A stretch of 6,111 bases of DNA from a bacterium (GTDB taxonomy: Bacteria > DYJV01 > JALVYZ01). This document shows, in pieces, positions 1 to 5,509 of the stretch (its first letter is position 1; every line of letters starts with the position of its first letter). Location: the NCBI GenBank assembly GCA_027037705.1, contig JALVYZ010000445.1, positions 1 through 6,111 of the forward strand, written 5' to 3'. The notes beneath the pieces were generated by a model. That model made no database searches, had not been told where the DNA came from, and was given only the letters and a program-made list of their open reading frames with translations. A program made the position numbers and the translations under genes.

Positions 1-473
1 TCAATTTCCCTGGGACTTAGAATATTATCAACTTTTTCATTTTCATTATTTGAAAAATAAATTTTTTGGAAAATTGGTATGGATTCTAATGAGGATGAAA
101 CAAATTTTTTTCCTGACTTAACCATTTTTATTGCATCTATCAATAATTCAAAACTATCCTCTTTTAACATATAACCACATGCACCTGCTTTAAACGAATT
201 TATTACAAAGAAAGGATCAGCATGCATTGATATCACTAAAATATTTATTTTCGGTTTGTATTTTTTAATTCTTTTAATTACTTCTATTCCATTTAATTCT
301 GGCATTGTTATATCAATTAGAGCTACATCTGGATTTAACTTTAAAATTTTGTCAATTGTTTCTTGTCCAGATGATGCTTCGCCTATTATCTCAATATCAT
401 TTGATTTTTTTAAAAGGGATATTAATCCATCTCTGAATAATTTGTGGTCATCTGCGACAAAAACCTTTATCAT
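1..473 (-). CDS. NarL/FixJ-family (LuxR-type) response regulator, C-terminus cut by window edge
   Basis: The first 157 residues of a two-component response regulator are present and the frame is open to the window edge. The receiver domain (about residues 1-120) has all its key positions: acidic pocket D8-D9, phosphoacceptor D54 in LIDITMPELNG, the Thr/Ser switch position S82 and the invariant K104 in GYMLKED. After a linker, LSPREI at about 152-157 matches the usual start of the GerE/LuxR helix-turn-helix, so this is a DNA-binding NarL/FixJ-type protein, normally about 210 residues. The DNA-binding helices lie outside the window. Its ATG shares one base with the kinase stop (TAATG), and AGAGGA at 480-485 gives it its own ribosome binding site at 6-base spacing. 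It is the presumed partner of the adjacent kinase. Family assignment is firm; the target genes are inference. Confidence 0.95.
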   Translation of the reverse strand, partial: MIKVFVADDHKLFRDGLISLLKKSNDIEIIGEASSGQETIDKILKLNPDVALIDITMPELNGIEVIKRIKKYKPKINILVISMHADPFFVINSFKAGACGYMLKEDSFELLIDAIKMVKSGKKFVSSSLESIPIFQKIYFSNNENEKVDNILSPREI

Positions 474-2275
474 TAATTGTCCTCTTTGTTATAAATCTCA
501 ATTATTACTCTTGTTCCATTTCCATGTTGGGATTCAATAATAAACTGGCCATTCATGTCTTGAACCCATTCTTTAATGCTGAATAATCCTATACCATTTA
601 TTTTGCTTTGTTTAAACACTTCTTCAGGTTCAAATCCGATTCCATCATCATCTATAATTAATCTTACCTTGTCTTGATTTATAACAATGGATATTATAAC
701 TTCTTTGGCTTTTGCATGTTTCCATACATTATTCATAATTTCTTTAAACGCCCTAAATATATATATTTCTTTTGCTTTTGAGATCTTTAAATCAGATTTT
801 ATATTTTTGTTTAATGTAACTTTTATATTTGTCTTTTCAACATATATTGGGATATACCATTCTATTGCATCAATTAATCCATGTTTATATAAAACAGCAG
901 GGTAAAGTTCAAAAATTGTATTCCTTATTCTTGAAATTATCTTTGTTGTAAGTTCTTCTAAATTTTTAAAATCTTCAGTTGTATCAACACATTTTTTTTC
1001 TTGAATTTCTTTTAATTTAAATTTTAGATAAGCTATATCTTGAGCAAGTTCTTCATGAATAAATTCTCCAATTTTTCTCCTCTCTTTTTCTTCTAAAAGG
1101 GTTATCTCTTCTCTTAATCTTTTTTTAAATTCATCAGATTCTTTTAATTTTCTAATCATGCTATTAAATGTTTCACAAAATTTTCCAAATTCATCATTTG
1201 AAAAAACAGGAACTTTAACATTTAAATTTCCATTTTTTACTAATTCTGCTTTTTCTGTTAATTCTTTTAATGGTTTTACAAATTTTAAGGCAAAAATGAT
1301 TGCAGGGAAAAAGCAAAAAAGAGTCATCACAAGAATTAGAATTATAATATGTTTAAAATATGTCTGAGACTCAGGGAAAAATGAATTATATCGTATTGAA
1401 TGAGCAATATACCAAAATCTATAAGGTGAGAGTTTAACTTTTTTATATACAATTATCTTTAAGGAAGAAAGTATGCCTTTTTTTTCTATAATTGCACCAT
1501 AATCTTTGCCTAAAAACTTGGTTAAATTTAATTTATACTGTTTTTTATTATGAAACATAAAAGAGAAAGTTTTTTTAAAGTCTGGATGATAAAGATAATA
1601 TCCATTTTTATTAATTAAAAAATAGTCTCCAAAATTTTGTTTTTGTCTATTACTTAAAATTTTTAAAATTTCGCAACCAAGCACATTTAAAACAAGATAT
1701 CCTTTTTTATTCCCAAATATGTCATATACTGGTGTTACATATCTAATAACAGGTTTAAAAGGTATTTCTATTTTATTATTTTCAATATTCAAATCTAATG
1801 GAGAAATATATATTTCATTTTTATGAAGTTTTTTGGCTTCCTGAAAATAGTATCTTTGGCCTTTGTATTGTAATTTATTTTTGGGAACAATAATACTGTA
1901 ATTGTTTTTATAATTTATTCTTAAAATTTCAAAACCATTTAAATCAAGAAACCTTATTTGATCATAAATCTTATGGGTATTCGCAACTGTTATAAAACTT
2001 TCAAGAACTCTTTTTCTTAAATAAAAAAGAGGCGAATTTAAATAATCTTTAAAATCTGGTAGATTTTTTATTAGGTCTATATCTCTTATAATCCATTTAT
2101 GTAGATCTAAAATTTCTTTTTCTGCAAGACTTAAATCATTTAAGGCAATTCTTTCAATTTTTTTTATAAAAAAGTTCCGCTGGAAATAATATTCATGAAC
2201 TGCTGTGATGATAATTGAACCAGCGGAAATAATAAAAAAAACAAATAGAAATTTGTTTTTTAAATCAAGTTTCAT
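473..2275 (-). CDS. Membrane sensor histidine kinase, Cache-HAMP-HisKA_3-HATPase (NarX/DegS type)
   Basis: This 600-residue inner-membrane kinase passes a periplasmic signal to the adjacent regulator. TM1 is at about residues 8-26. A long periplasmic region (about 30-305) looks like a double Cache domain, with RYVTPVYDIFGNKKGYLVLN near 179-197 and a second part with YFLINKNGYYLYHPD. TM2 is at about 308-332, followed by HAMP at about 330-385. The HisKA_3 dimerisation domain carries EEKERRKIGEFIHEELAQ, with H407 as the phosphoacceptor. The ATPase domain has its N box near 512-520 (E512, N516), DDDGIGF at 542-548 and GIGL at 561-564. Its ATG lies inside the stop of the upstream HMA gene (ATGA). 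The bases before it form an A/T run without a Shine-Dalgarno sequence, unlike every other gene here. No ATG occurs in frame until residue 240, and starting there would lose TM1 and most of the Cache region, so this start is favoured. The ligand is unknown. Confidence 0.96.
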   Translation of the reverse strand: MKLDLKNKFLFVFFIISAGSIIITAVHEYYFQRNFFIKKIERIALNDLSLAEKEILDLHKWIIRDIDLIKNLPDFKDYLNSPLFYLRKRVLESFITVANTHKIYDQIRFLDLNGFEILRINYKNNYSIIVPKNKLQYKGQRYYFQEAKKLHKNEIYISPLDLNIENNKIEIPFKPVIRYVTPVYDIFGNKKGYLVLNVLGCEILKILSNRQKQNFGDYFLINKNGYYLYHPDFKKTFSFMFHNKKQYKLNLTKFLGKDYGAIIEKKGILSSLKIIVYKKVKLSPYRFWYIAHSIRYNSFFPESQTYFKHIIILILVMTLFCFFPAIIFALKFVKPLKELTEKAELVKNGNLNVKVPVFSNDEFGKFCETFNSMIRKLKESDEFKKRLREEITLLEEKERRKIGEFIHEELAQDIAYLKFKLKEIQEKKCVDTTEDFKNLEELTTKIISRIRNTIFELYPAVLYKHGLIDAIEWYIPIYVEKTNIKVTLNKNIKSDLKISKAKEIYIFRAFKEIMNNVWKHAKAKEVIISIVINQDKVRLIIDDDGIGFEPEEVFKQSKINGIGLFSIKEWVQDMNGQFIIESQHGNGTRVIIEIYNKEDN

Positions 2276-2290
2276 TTTTTATTATTAATA
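2272..2290 (-). promoter_or_regulatory. ATGA coupling junction without Shine-Dalgarno before the kinase
   Basis: The terminal TGA of the HMA gene (2272-2274) overlaps the kinase ATG (2273-2275). The preceding bases on the coding strand are ATTAATAATAAAAA, with no purine-rich ribosome binding site at normal distance. The other six genes in the window for which a start is visible, apart from this one, all have a GAGG/AGGAG-like site at 5 to 7 bases. This layout is typical of translational coupling, in which ribosomes finishing the upstream gene re-initiate on the next. Confidence 0.65.
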
Positions 2291-2559
2291 ACATGAGCCT
2301 TATACCCAGCTTTTTCAAGAGCAATTAAAATCTGTTGCAAAGAAACTTTAGAATCATCATATTTAATATAAGCTTCTTTTTGAGGGACTGAAGTATTAAC
2401 TACTTCTACTCCATCTAAACTTTTAAGAGTTGAACTAACTCTATAAGCTGTACCAGGTCATGTTATCCCTGGAACTTTTAACAGAATATTCTTATCAGCT
2501 GCAAACATCATAGCTGAAAATAAAAATACAAAAATTGTTAAAAGTAAAAATTTTTTCAT
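2272..2559 (-). CDS. Exported HMA/MerP-like small protein with predicted selenocysteine (in-frame TGA at codon 34)
   Basis: This frame encodes 95 residues if the TGA at 2458-2460 is read as selenocysteine; a standard ORF caller would miss it. Residues 1-21 form a signal peptide (MKKFLLLTIFVFLFSAMMFA, cleavage near A20/A21), so the mature protein is periplasmic. The remainder is one heavy-metal-associated (HMA) domain: LLKVPGIT-U34-PGTAYRV is the metal-loop helix, followed by LDGVEVV, AYIKYDD, and LEKAGYKAHVI at the end, matching MerP and copper-chaperone folds. U34 sits where the first Cys of GMTCxxC belongs, and the second Cys is Thr37. AGGAGG at 2565-2570 precedes ATG by 5 bases. The final TGA overlaps the kinase ATG. 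Role: binding or sensing of a soft metal or metalloid, or selenol redox chemistry, is inferred. The alternatives are a Cys codon misread by sequencing or a nonsense-mutated pseudogene; the intact downstream frame and SECIS-like hairpin argue against the latter. Confidence 0.85.
2423..2446 (-). promoter_or_regulatory. Candidate bacterial SECIS hairpin downstream of the Sec UGA
   Basis: In the mRNA, AGAGUU pairs with AACUCU (six base pairs) around the loop AGUUC. The stem continues past a single bulged U with three more pairs (AUU with UAA). The loop begins 21 nt after the UGA and has a G among its first two bases. This fits the general description of bacterial SECIS elements (hairpin inside the coding region just after UGA, G near the start of a small loop). 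The bulged U and loop recall the E. coli fdhF element. The pairing was found by eye and no folding energy was calculated. Its role would be recruitment of SelB with Sec-tRNA. Confidence 0.7.
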
Positions 2560-2587
2560 AAGATCCTCCTTTAATTTAATTTGATAA

Positions 2588-2617
2588 ATTATACTACAAA
2601 ATAAAACATTATTTGAA
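2588..2617 (-). promoter_or_regulatory. Predicted promoter of the HMA-kinase-regulator operon
   Basis: On the minus strand a perfect TATAAT (-10, plus positions 2588-2593) lies about 30 bases upstream of the HMA start codon. An imperfect -35 (TTCAAA, plus positions 2612-2617) is separated from it by 18 bases. The TACC/GGTA dyad cluster begins immediately upstream of the -35, a common position for an activator. In so AT-rich a sequence TATAAT can occur by chance, so the call is moderate. Confidence 0.5.
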
Positions 2618-2618
2618 A

Positions 2619-2648
2619 ATACCATAAAAACGGTATAGTAAATTTACC
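2619..2648. promoter_or_regulatory. Cluster of TACC/GGTA half-sites, candidate operator
   Basis: ATACC (2619-2623) and GGTAT (2632-2636) form an inverted repeat with an 8-base spacer. GGTA (2632-2635) and TACC (2645-2648) form a second one. Within this lies a perfect 10-base palindrome, GTAAATTTAC (2638-2647). These are among the few G/C-containing patterns in an otherwise A/T-only intergenic region. NarL-family proteins recognise heptamers with a TAC core, so the regulator encoded at the left end is a plausible binder, but no binding protein can be named from sequence alone. Confidence 0.4.
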
Positions 2649-2651
2649 TTT

Positions 2652-2657
2652 TATAAT
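2652..2657 (+). promoter_or_regulatory. Predicted -10 box of the cytochrome/NrfD operon
   Basis: TATAAT lies 31 bases before the first cytochrome start codon. No recognisable -35 is present at 16 to 18 bases upstream; that position (about 2628-2635) is instead occupied by the GGTA half-site of the dyad. A good -10 with no -35 and a dyad at the -35 position is typical of a regulator-controlled promoter, whether activated or repressed. Confidence 0.45.
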
Positions 2658-2688
2658 TTAATTTATCATAAAAAAAAGAGGAGTTCAA

Positions 2689-3303
2689 ATGAATAGAAAT
2701 GTTAAATTATGGTTGTTTATAACTGTTCCTCTTTGTTGTCTTTTAGTAATTGTATTTATTGTTAGTGGTTTTACCTTTAAAAGTCCAGTTCCCCCAGCAA
2801 AACCTTTAAGTTCAAAATGGTATATCCCTGAGACTCCAAGAGAAAATATTATTGAAAATGAAGTTGTTGTGGGGAATTGCTGGATTTGTCATGCGATGTG
2901 GGTCCCGATCCCAGATCCAAATGTTATTAGACCAATTGGAGCACATCCTGAAGTTATATTGAAACATGGTAAAAATAAAAGATGTTATAATTGTCATATG
3001 ATAACTGATAGAAGTAGGTACACATCAGATGATGGTAAGGGGTTGTTGTATACAAATGTAGCCCAGTTATGTGGGAGATGCCATGGTATTGTTTACAGAA
3101 ACTGGTTAAATGGAACTCATGGAGTCAATAGAGGAAAATGGGCTCCTAAAAAACCTTTTGATGTTACAAAATTTCAATGCAATTACTGTCATGATCCTCA
3201 TCAGCCAAAATATAAATTCAGACATATGGCTCCTCCACCAACCTGGGATAAAAAGTTTATAAGAACAAAAAAGGTTGAAATTTTTAAAGAAGGAGAAATG
3301 TAA
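2689..3303 (+). CDS. Membrane-anchored tetraheme cytochrome c
   Basis: This 204-residue protein carries electrons between a membrane quinol-oxidising module and periplasmic partners. An uncleaved-looking N-terminal helix (about residues 7-28) precedes a periplasmic domain with four CxxCH heme sites: C64-H68 (CWICH), C99-H103 (CYNCH), C128-H132 (CGRCH) and C164-H168 (CNYCH). Histidines H86, H93, H144, H171 and H179 are candidate distal ligands. The last site sits in CNYCHDPHQPKY, a pattern common in NapC/NrfH and NrfB-like cytochromes. GAGGAG at 2678-2683 lies 5 bases before the ATG. The stop overlaps the start of the Fe-S gene (TAATG). Its place before Fe-S and NrfD genes is like DsrJ in DsrJOP, but DsrJ is a triheme protein, so that name is not applied. 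A multiheme cytochrome is certain; the exact family is not. Confidence 0.93.
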   Translation: MNRNVKLWLFITVPLCCLLVIVFIVSGFTFKSPVPPAKPLSSKWYIPETPRENIIENEVVVGNCWICHAMWVPIPDPNVIRPIGAHPEVILKHGKNKRCYNCHMITDRSRYTSDDGKGLLYTNVAQLCGRCHGIVYRNWLNGTHGVNRGKWAPKKPFDVTKFQCNYCHDPHQPKYKFRHMAPPPTWDKKFIRTKKVEIFKEGEM

Positions 3304-4229
3304 TGGGAGATAATAAAAATAAACTTTCAAGAAGAGAGTTTTTGACTGCTGCTGGGATAGGGGCAGCAACATGTGTTGCTTCTGCGGCTGCTATTTCTCC
3401 ATTATTAAAACTTACTAACAAATTTTCTTTAGAAGAATTTTTACAGAAAAATTATAGAGAACTAACTCCCGAAGATAAAAAAAGGATATTTAAAAGATTA
3501 GAAAGAGAAATATCAAAAAAATATGGTGTTAAAGCAAAAATTTCAGATCCCCCTCCATTAAAAGGTGTTAAATATGCGATGGTTATAAATGTTGGTAGAT
3601 GTATTGGTTGTAGAAAATGTGTTTATGCATGTATGAAAGAGAATAACAATTCAAGAAGTCCTCAAGTCCAATATATTCGTGTAATGAGAATGGAAAAAGG
3701 AAAAATTGATTTAGAAACAGCAGTTCATGATTATCCTGAAAGTGAAGCTGGCCAAACTGACAAGTACTGGTATATGCCAGTTCAATGTCATCAATGTGAA
3801 GATCCTCCTTGTGTAAAGGTTTGTCCAGTTAGTGCAACATGGAAAGAACCTGATGGTATAGTTGTAGTTGATTATAATTGGTGTATTGGATGTAGGTACT
3901 GTCTTGCTGCATGTCCATATTATGGAAGAAGATTTAATTGGGCAGAACCTCAGATTCCTAAAAATGAATTAAATCCAGATATGGCATATCTTTCTAATAG
4001 ACCAAGATATAAAGGTAATGCTGAAAAATGTACATTTTGTCTACAACGGACAAGAAATGGCAGATATACTGCATGTGTTGAAGCTTGCCCTACAGGAGCA
4101 AGAAAATTTGGAAATCTTTTAGATGCAGAGAGTGAAGTCAGGAAGATAATAGATAAAGAAAGAGTTTTTATTTTGAAAGAAGAATTAAATACAATTCCAA
4201 AGATGTATTATGTTTTTAGCAAAGCATAA
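3303..4229 (+). CDS. Tat-exported ferredoxin-like subunit with four [4Fe-4S] sites (NrfC/DsrO/HybA type)
   Basis: This 308-residue periplasmic electron-transfer subunit has a twin-arginine signal, SRREFL at residues 9-14, followed by a small-residue hydrophobic stretch to about 36. Sixteen cysteines form four cluster motifs: C100/103/106/110, C162/165/170/174 (CHQCEDPPCVKVC), C194/197/200/204 (CIGCRYCLAAC) and C243/246/258/262 (CTFC with CVEACP). This is the usual pattern of NrfC, DsrO, HybA, PsrB and DmsB-like proteins, which pair with an NrfD-type membrane subunit, the next gene here. AGGAG at 3291-3295 is 7 bases before the ATG, which shares one base with the cytochrome stop. The protein would take electrons from the NrfD quinol site and pass them to the cytochromes. 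No molybdopterin subunit is visible in the window. Confidence 0.95.
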   Translation: MGDNKNKLSRREFLTAAGIGAATCVASAAAISPLLKLTNKFSLEEFLQKNYRELTPEDKKRIFKRLEREISKKYGVKAKISDPPPLKGVKYAMVINVGRCIGCRKCVYACMKENNNSRSPQVQYIRVMRMEKGKIDLETAVHDYPESEAGQTDKYWYMPVQCHQCEDPPCVKVCPVSATWKEPDGIVVVDYNWCIGCRYCLAACPYYGRRFNWAEPQIPKNELNPDMAYLSNRPRYKGNAEKCTFCLQRTRNGRYTACVEACPTGARKFGNLLDAESEVRKIIDKERVFILKEELNTIPKMYYVFSKA

Positions 4230-4240
4230 TGGAGGAATAA

Positions 4241-5434
4241 ATGATAAATTTAATATCAAAATTTACAAAAGTTTTAATCAATGGAAATAAATACTATATT
4301 TTATGGGTAACATTTCTTTTAGTATTAGTCTTGATTGGTCTTCATGCATATTCTCGTCAGTTAATTTATGGATTGTATACTACAGGTATGGGAGATGAAG
4401 TATCATGGGGATTTTATATTGCAAATTTTGCATTTTTAGTTGGAATGGCAGCTGCTGCTGTAATGATTGTTATCCCTGTTTATATCTTTAAAGATAAAGA
4501 TGTTAAAAAAATTGTTATTTTTGCAGAACTTTTTGCAATTGCAGCTGTTATTATGTGCTTAAGTTTTGTTTTAATTGACTTAGGAAGAATTGATAGAATG
4601 TGGCATTTAATTCCAATAATTGGAATTTTTCACTGGCCAGAATCAATGTTAACATGGGATGTTATAGTTTTAAATGGTTATCTTTTCATAAATATTTTTG
4701 TATGTTTCTATTTTTTGTATAAAAAATACCACAATCAAGAGCCAAAAACATGGATTTATTTATCAGTAGTATTTCTATCAATTATCTGGGCTCCAAGTAT
4801 TCATACAGTTACGGCATTTTTATTCCAAGGGCTTGGTGGTAGACCTTTCTGGCATTCACCATTAATTGCTCCAAGATTTTTATCATCAGCTTTTTCAGCT
4901 GGCCCTGCTTTTATTTTAATTGTTTTAATTTTATTAGATAAATTTAAAGCAATTCATATATCTGAACATACCATAAAAAGAATTAGACAGATAGTAACAA
5001 TATGTCTTTTGATAAATATTTTTTTCTTCTTTTCAGAGGTATTTGCAGATTTATATATGCCAACTTCTCATTCAATAAATCTTGCATTCCTTTTGGGAGT
5101 TAAAGGAAAATCAATTTTAACTCCATGGATAAGATTATCTGTGGCTCTTTCAATTATTGCAGCAATTATGTTTTTAACACCAAAATTAATGAAAAATAAT
5201 GTTTTCGTAGTAATAGCATGTATACTTACTGATATTGGAATATGGCTTGAAAAAGGACTTGGATTTGTAATTCCTGGATTTATTCCAACTCCATTAGGAG
5301 ATTTTGTTCAATATAAACCAACTTTTAATGAAGTTTTAATCACAATTTCAGTTTGGGCAGGTGGTTTATTATTATATACTATTCTTGTTAAAATTGCTTT
5401 ACCAATTATTAATGGGGAAATCAGAAAAGAATAA
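4241..5434 (+). CDS. NrfD/DsrP/HybB-family integral membrane quinol-oxidising subunit
   Basis: This 397-residue polytopic protein has about ten hydrophobic helices (near 18-36, 57-82, 91-113, 139-161, 170-190, 208-232, 247-270, 293-314, 320-336, 366-390). Recognisable family features are WGFYIANFAFLVG at 56-68, LGRIDRMWHLIP at 114-125, the HWPESMLTWDV segment, LIAPRFLSSAFSAGPA near 208-223 and WLEKGLGFVIPGFIPTPLG near 335-353. These resemble DsrP/HybB-like members more than the shorter NrfD of nitrite reduction. Such proteins bind menaquinol and pass electrons to a partner Fe-S protein, here the gene 11 bases upstream. GGAGG at 4231-4235 sits 5 bases before the ATG. The family is certain; the direction of electron flow (quinol oxidation toward the cytochromes) is inferred from context. 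Confidence 0.94.
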   Translation: MINLISKFTKVLINGNKYYILWVTFLLVLVLIGLHAYSRQLIYGLYTTGMGDEVSWGFYIANFAFLVGMAAAAVMIVIPVYIFKDKDVKKIVIFAELFAIAAVIMCLSFVLIDLGRIDRMWHLIPIIGIFHWPESMLTWDVIVLNGYLFINIFVCFYFLYKKYHNQEPKTWIYLSVVFLSIIWAPSIHTVTAFLFQGLGGRPFWHSPLIAPRFLSSAFSAGPAFILIVLILLDKFKAIHISEHTIKRIRQIVTICLLINIFFFFSEVFADLYMPTSHSINLAFLLGVKGKSILTPWIRLSVALSIIAAIMFLTPKLMKNNVFVVIACILTDIGIWLEKGLGFVIPGFIPTPLGDFVQYKPTFNEVLITISVWAGGLLLYTILVKIALPIINGEIRKE

Positions 5435-5468
5435 TGAAGGGAGGTGAAATTTTAAAGCTAAATCACAG

Positions 5469-5486
5469 GTTAAATTTATATTTAAC
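5469..5486 (+). repeat. Short perfect hairpin between the NrfD and cytochrome genes
   Basis: GTTAAAT and ATTTAAC form a perfect 7-base inverted repeat around the 4-base loop TTAT, in the 75-base gap between two operon genes. It is A/T-rich with no following T-run, so it does not look like an intrinsic terminator. It might affect mRNA processing or be chance in AT-rich DNA. The rest of the gap (5435-5509) holds a Shine-Dalgarno-like GGGAGGTG at 5439-5446 with no standard start codon at proper distance. Confidence 0.4.
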
Positions 5487-5509
5487 AGAAAATAATTGAG
5501 GAGGGAGGT

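Noticed and set aside
256-540. Plus-strand open frames across the kinase and regulator region (256-540, 687-905, 1158-1367)
   Set aside because: They lie antisense to clear kinase and regulator domains, have no family features and are expected in AT-rich coding DNA.
2272-2559. General recoding of UGA (genetic code 4 or 25) to explain the in-frame TGA
   Set aside because: None of the other genes in the window has an internal TGA, and the HMA gene itself ends at a TGA overlapping the kinase start. One TGA at a ligand Cys column fits Sec better.
2461-2559. A free-standing 33-residue peptide ending at the TGA
   Set aside because: It would be only a signal peptide plus a few residues, while the HMA fold continues in the same frame without any other stop.
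2812-3372. Minus-strand open frames opposite the cytochrome and Fe-S genes
   Set aside because: They are complements of regions encoding CxxCH and ferredoxin motifs and have no supporting start signals.
2689-4229. Naming the operon dsrJOP or nrfBCD
   Set aside because: The first cytochrome has four hemes rather than the three of DsrJ, and no dsrMK, dsrAB or nrfA gene is visible, so the symbols would overstate the evidence.
5444-5499. Tiny leader ORF after the GGGAGGTG at 5439-5446
   Set aside because: The GTG frame stops after three codons. The only longer frame would need an ATT start and gives about 16 residues ending in TGA, which is too weak to call.
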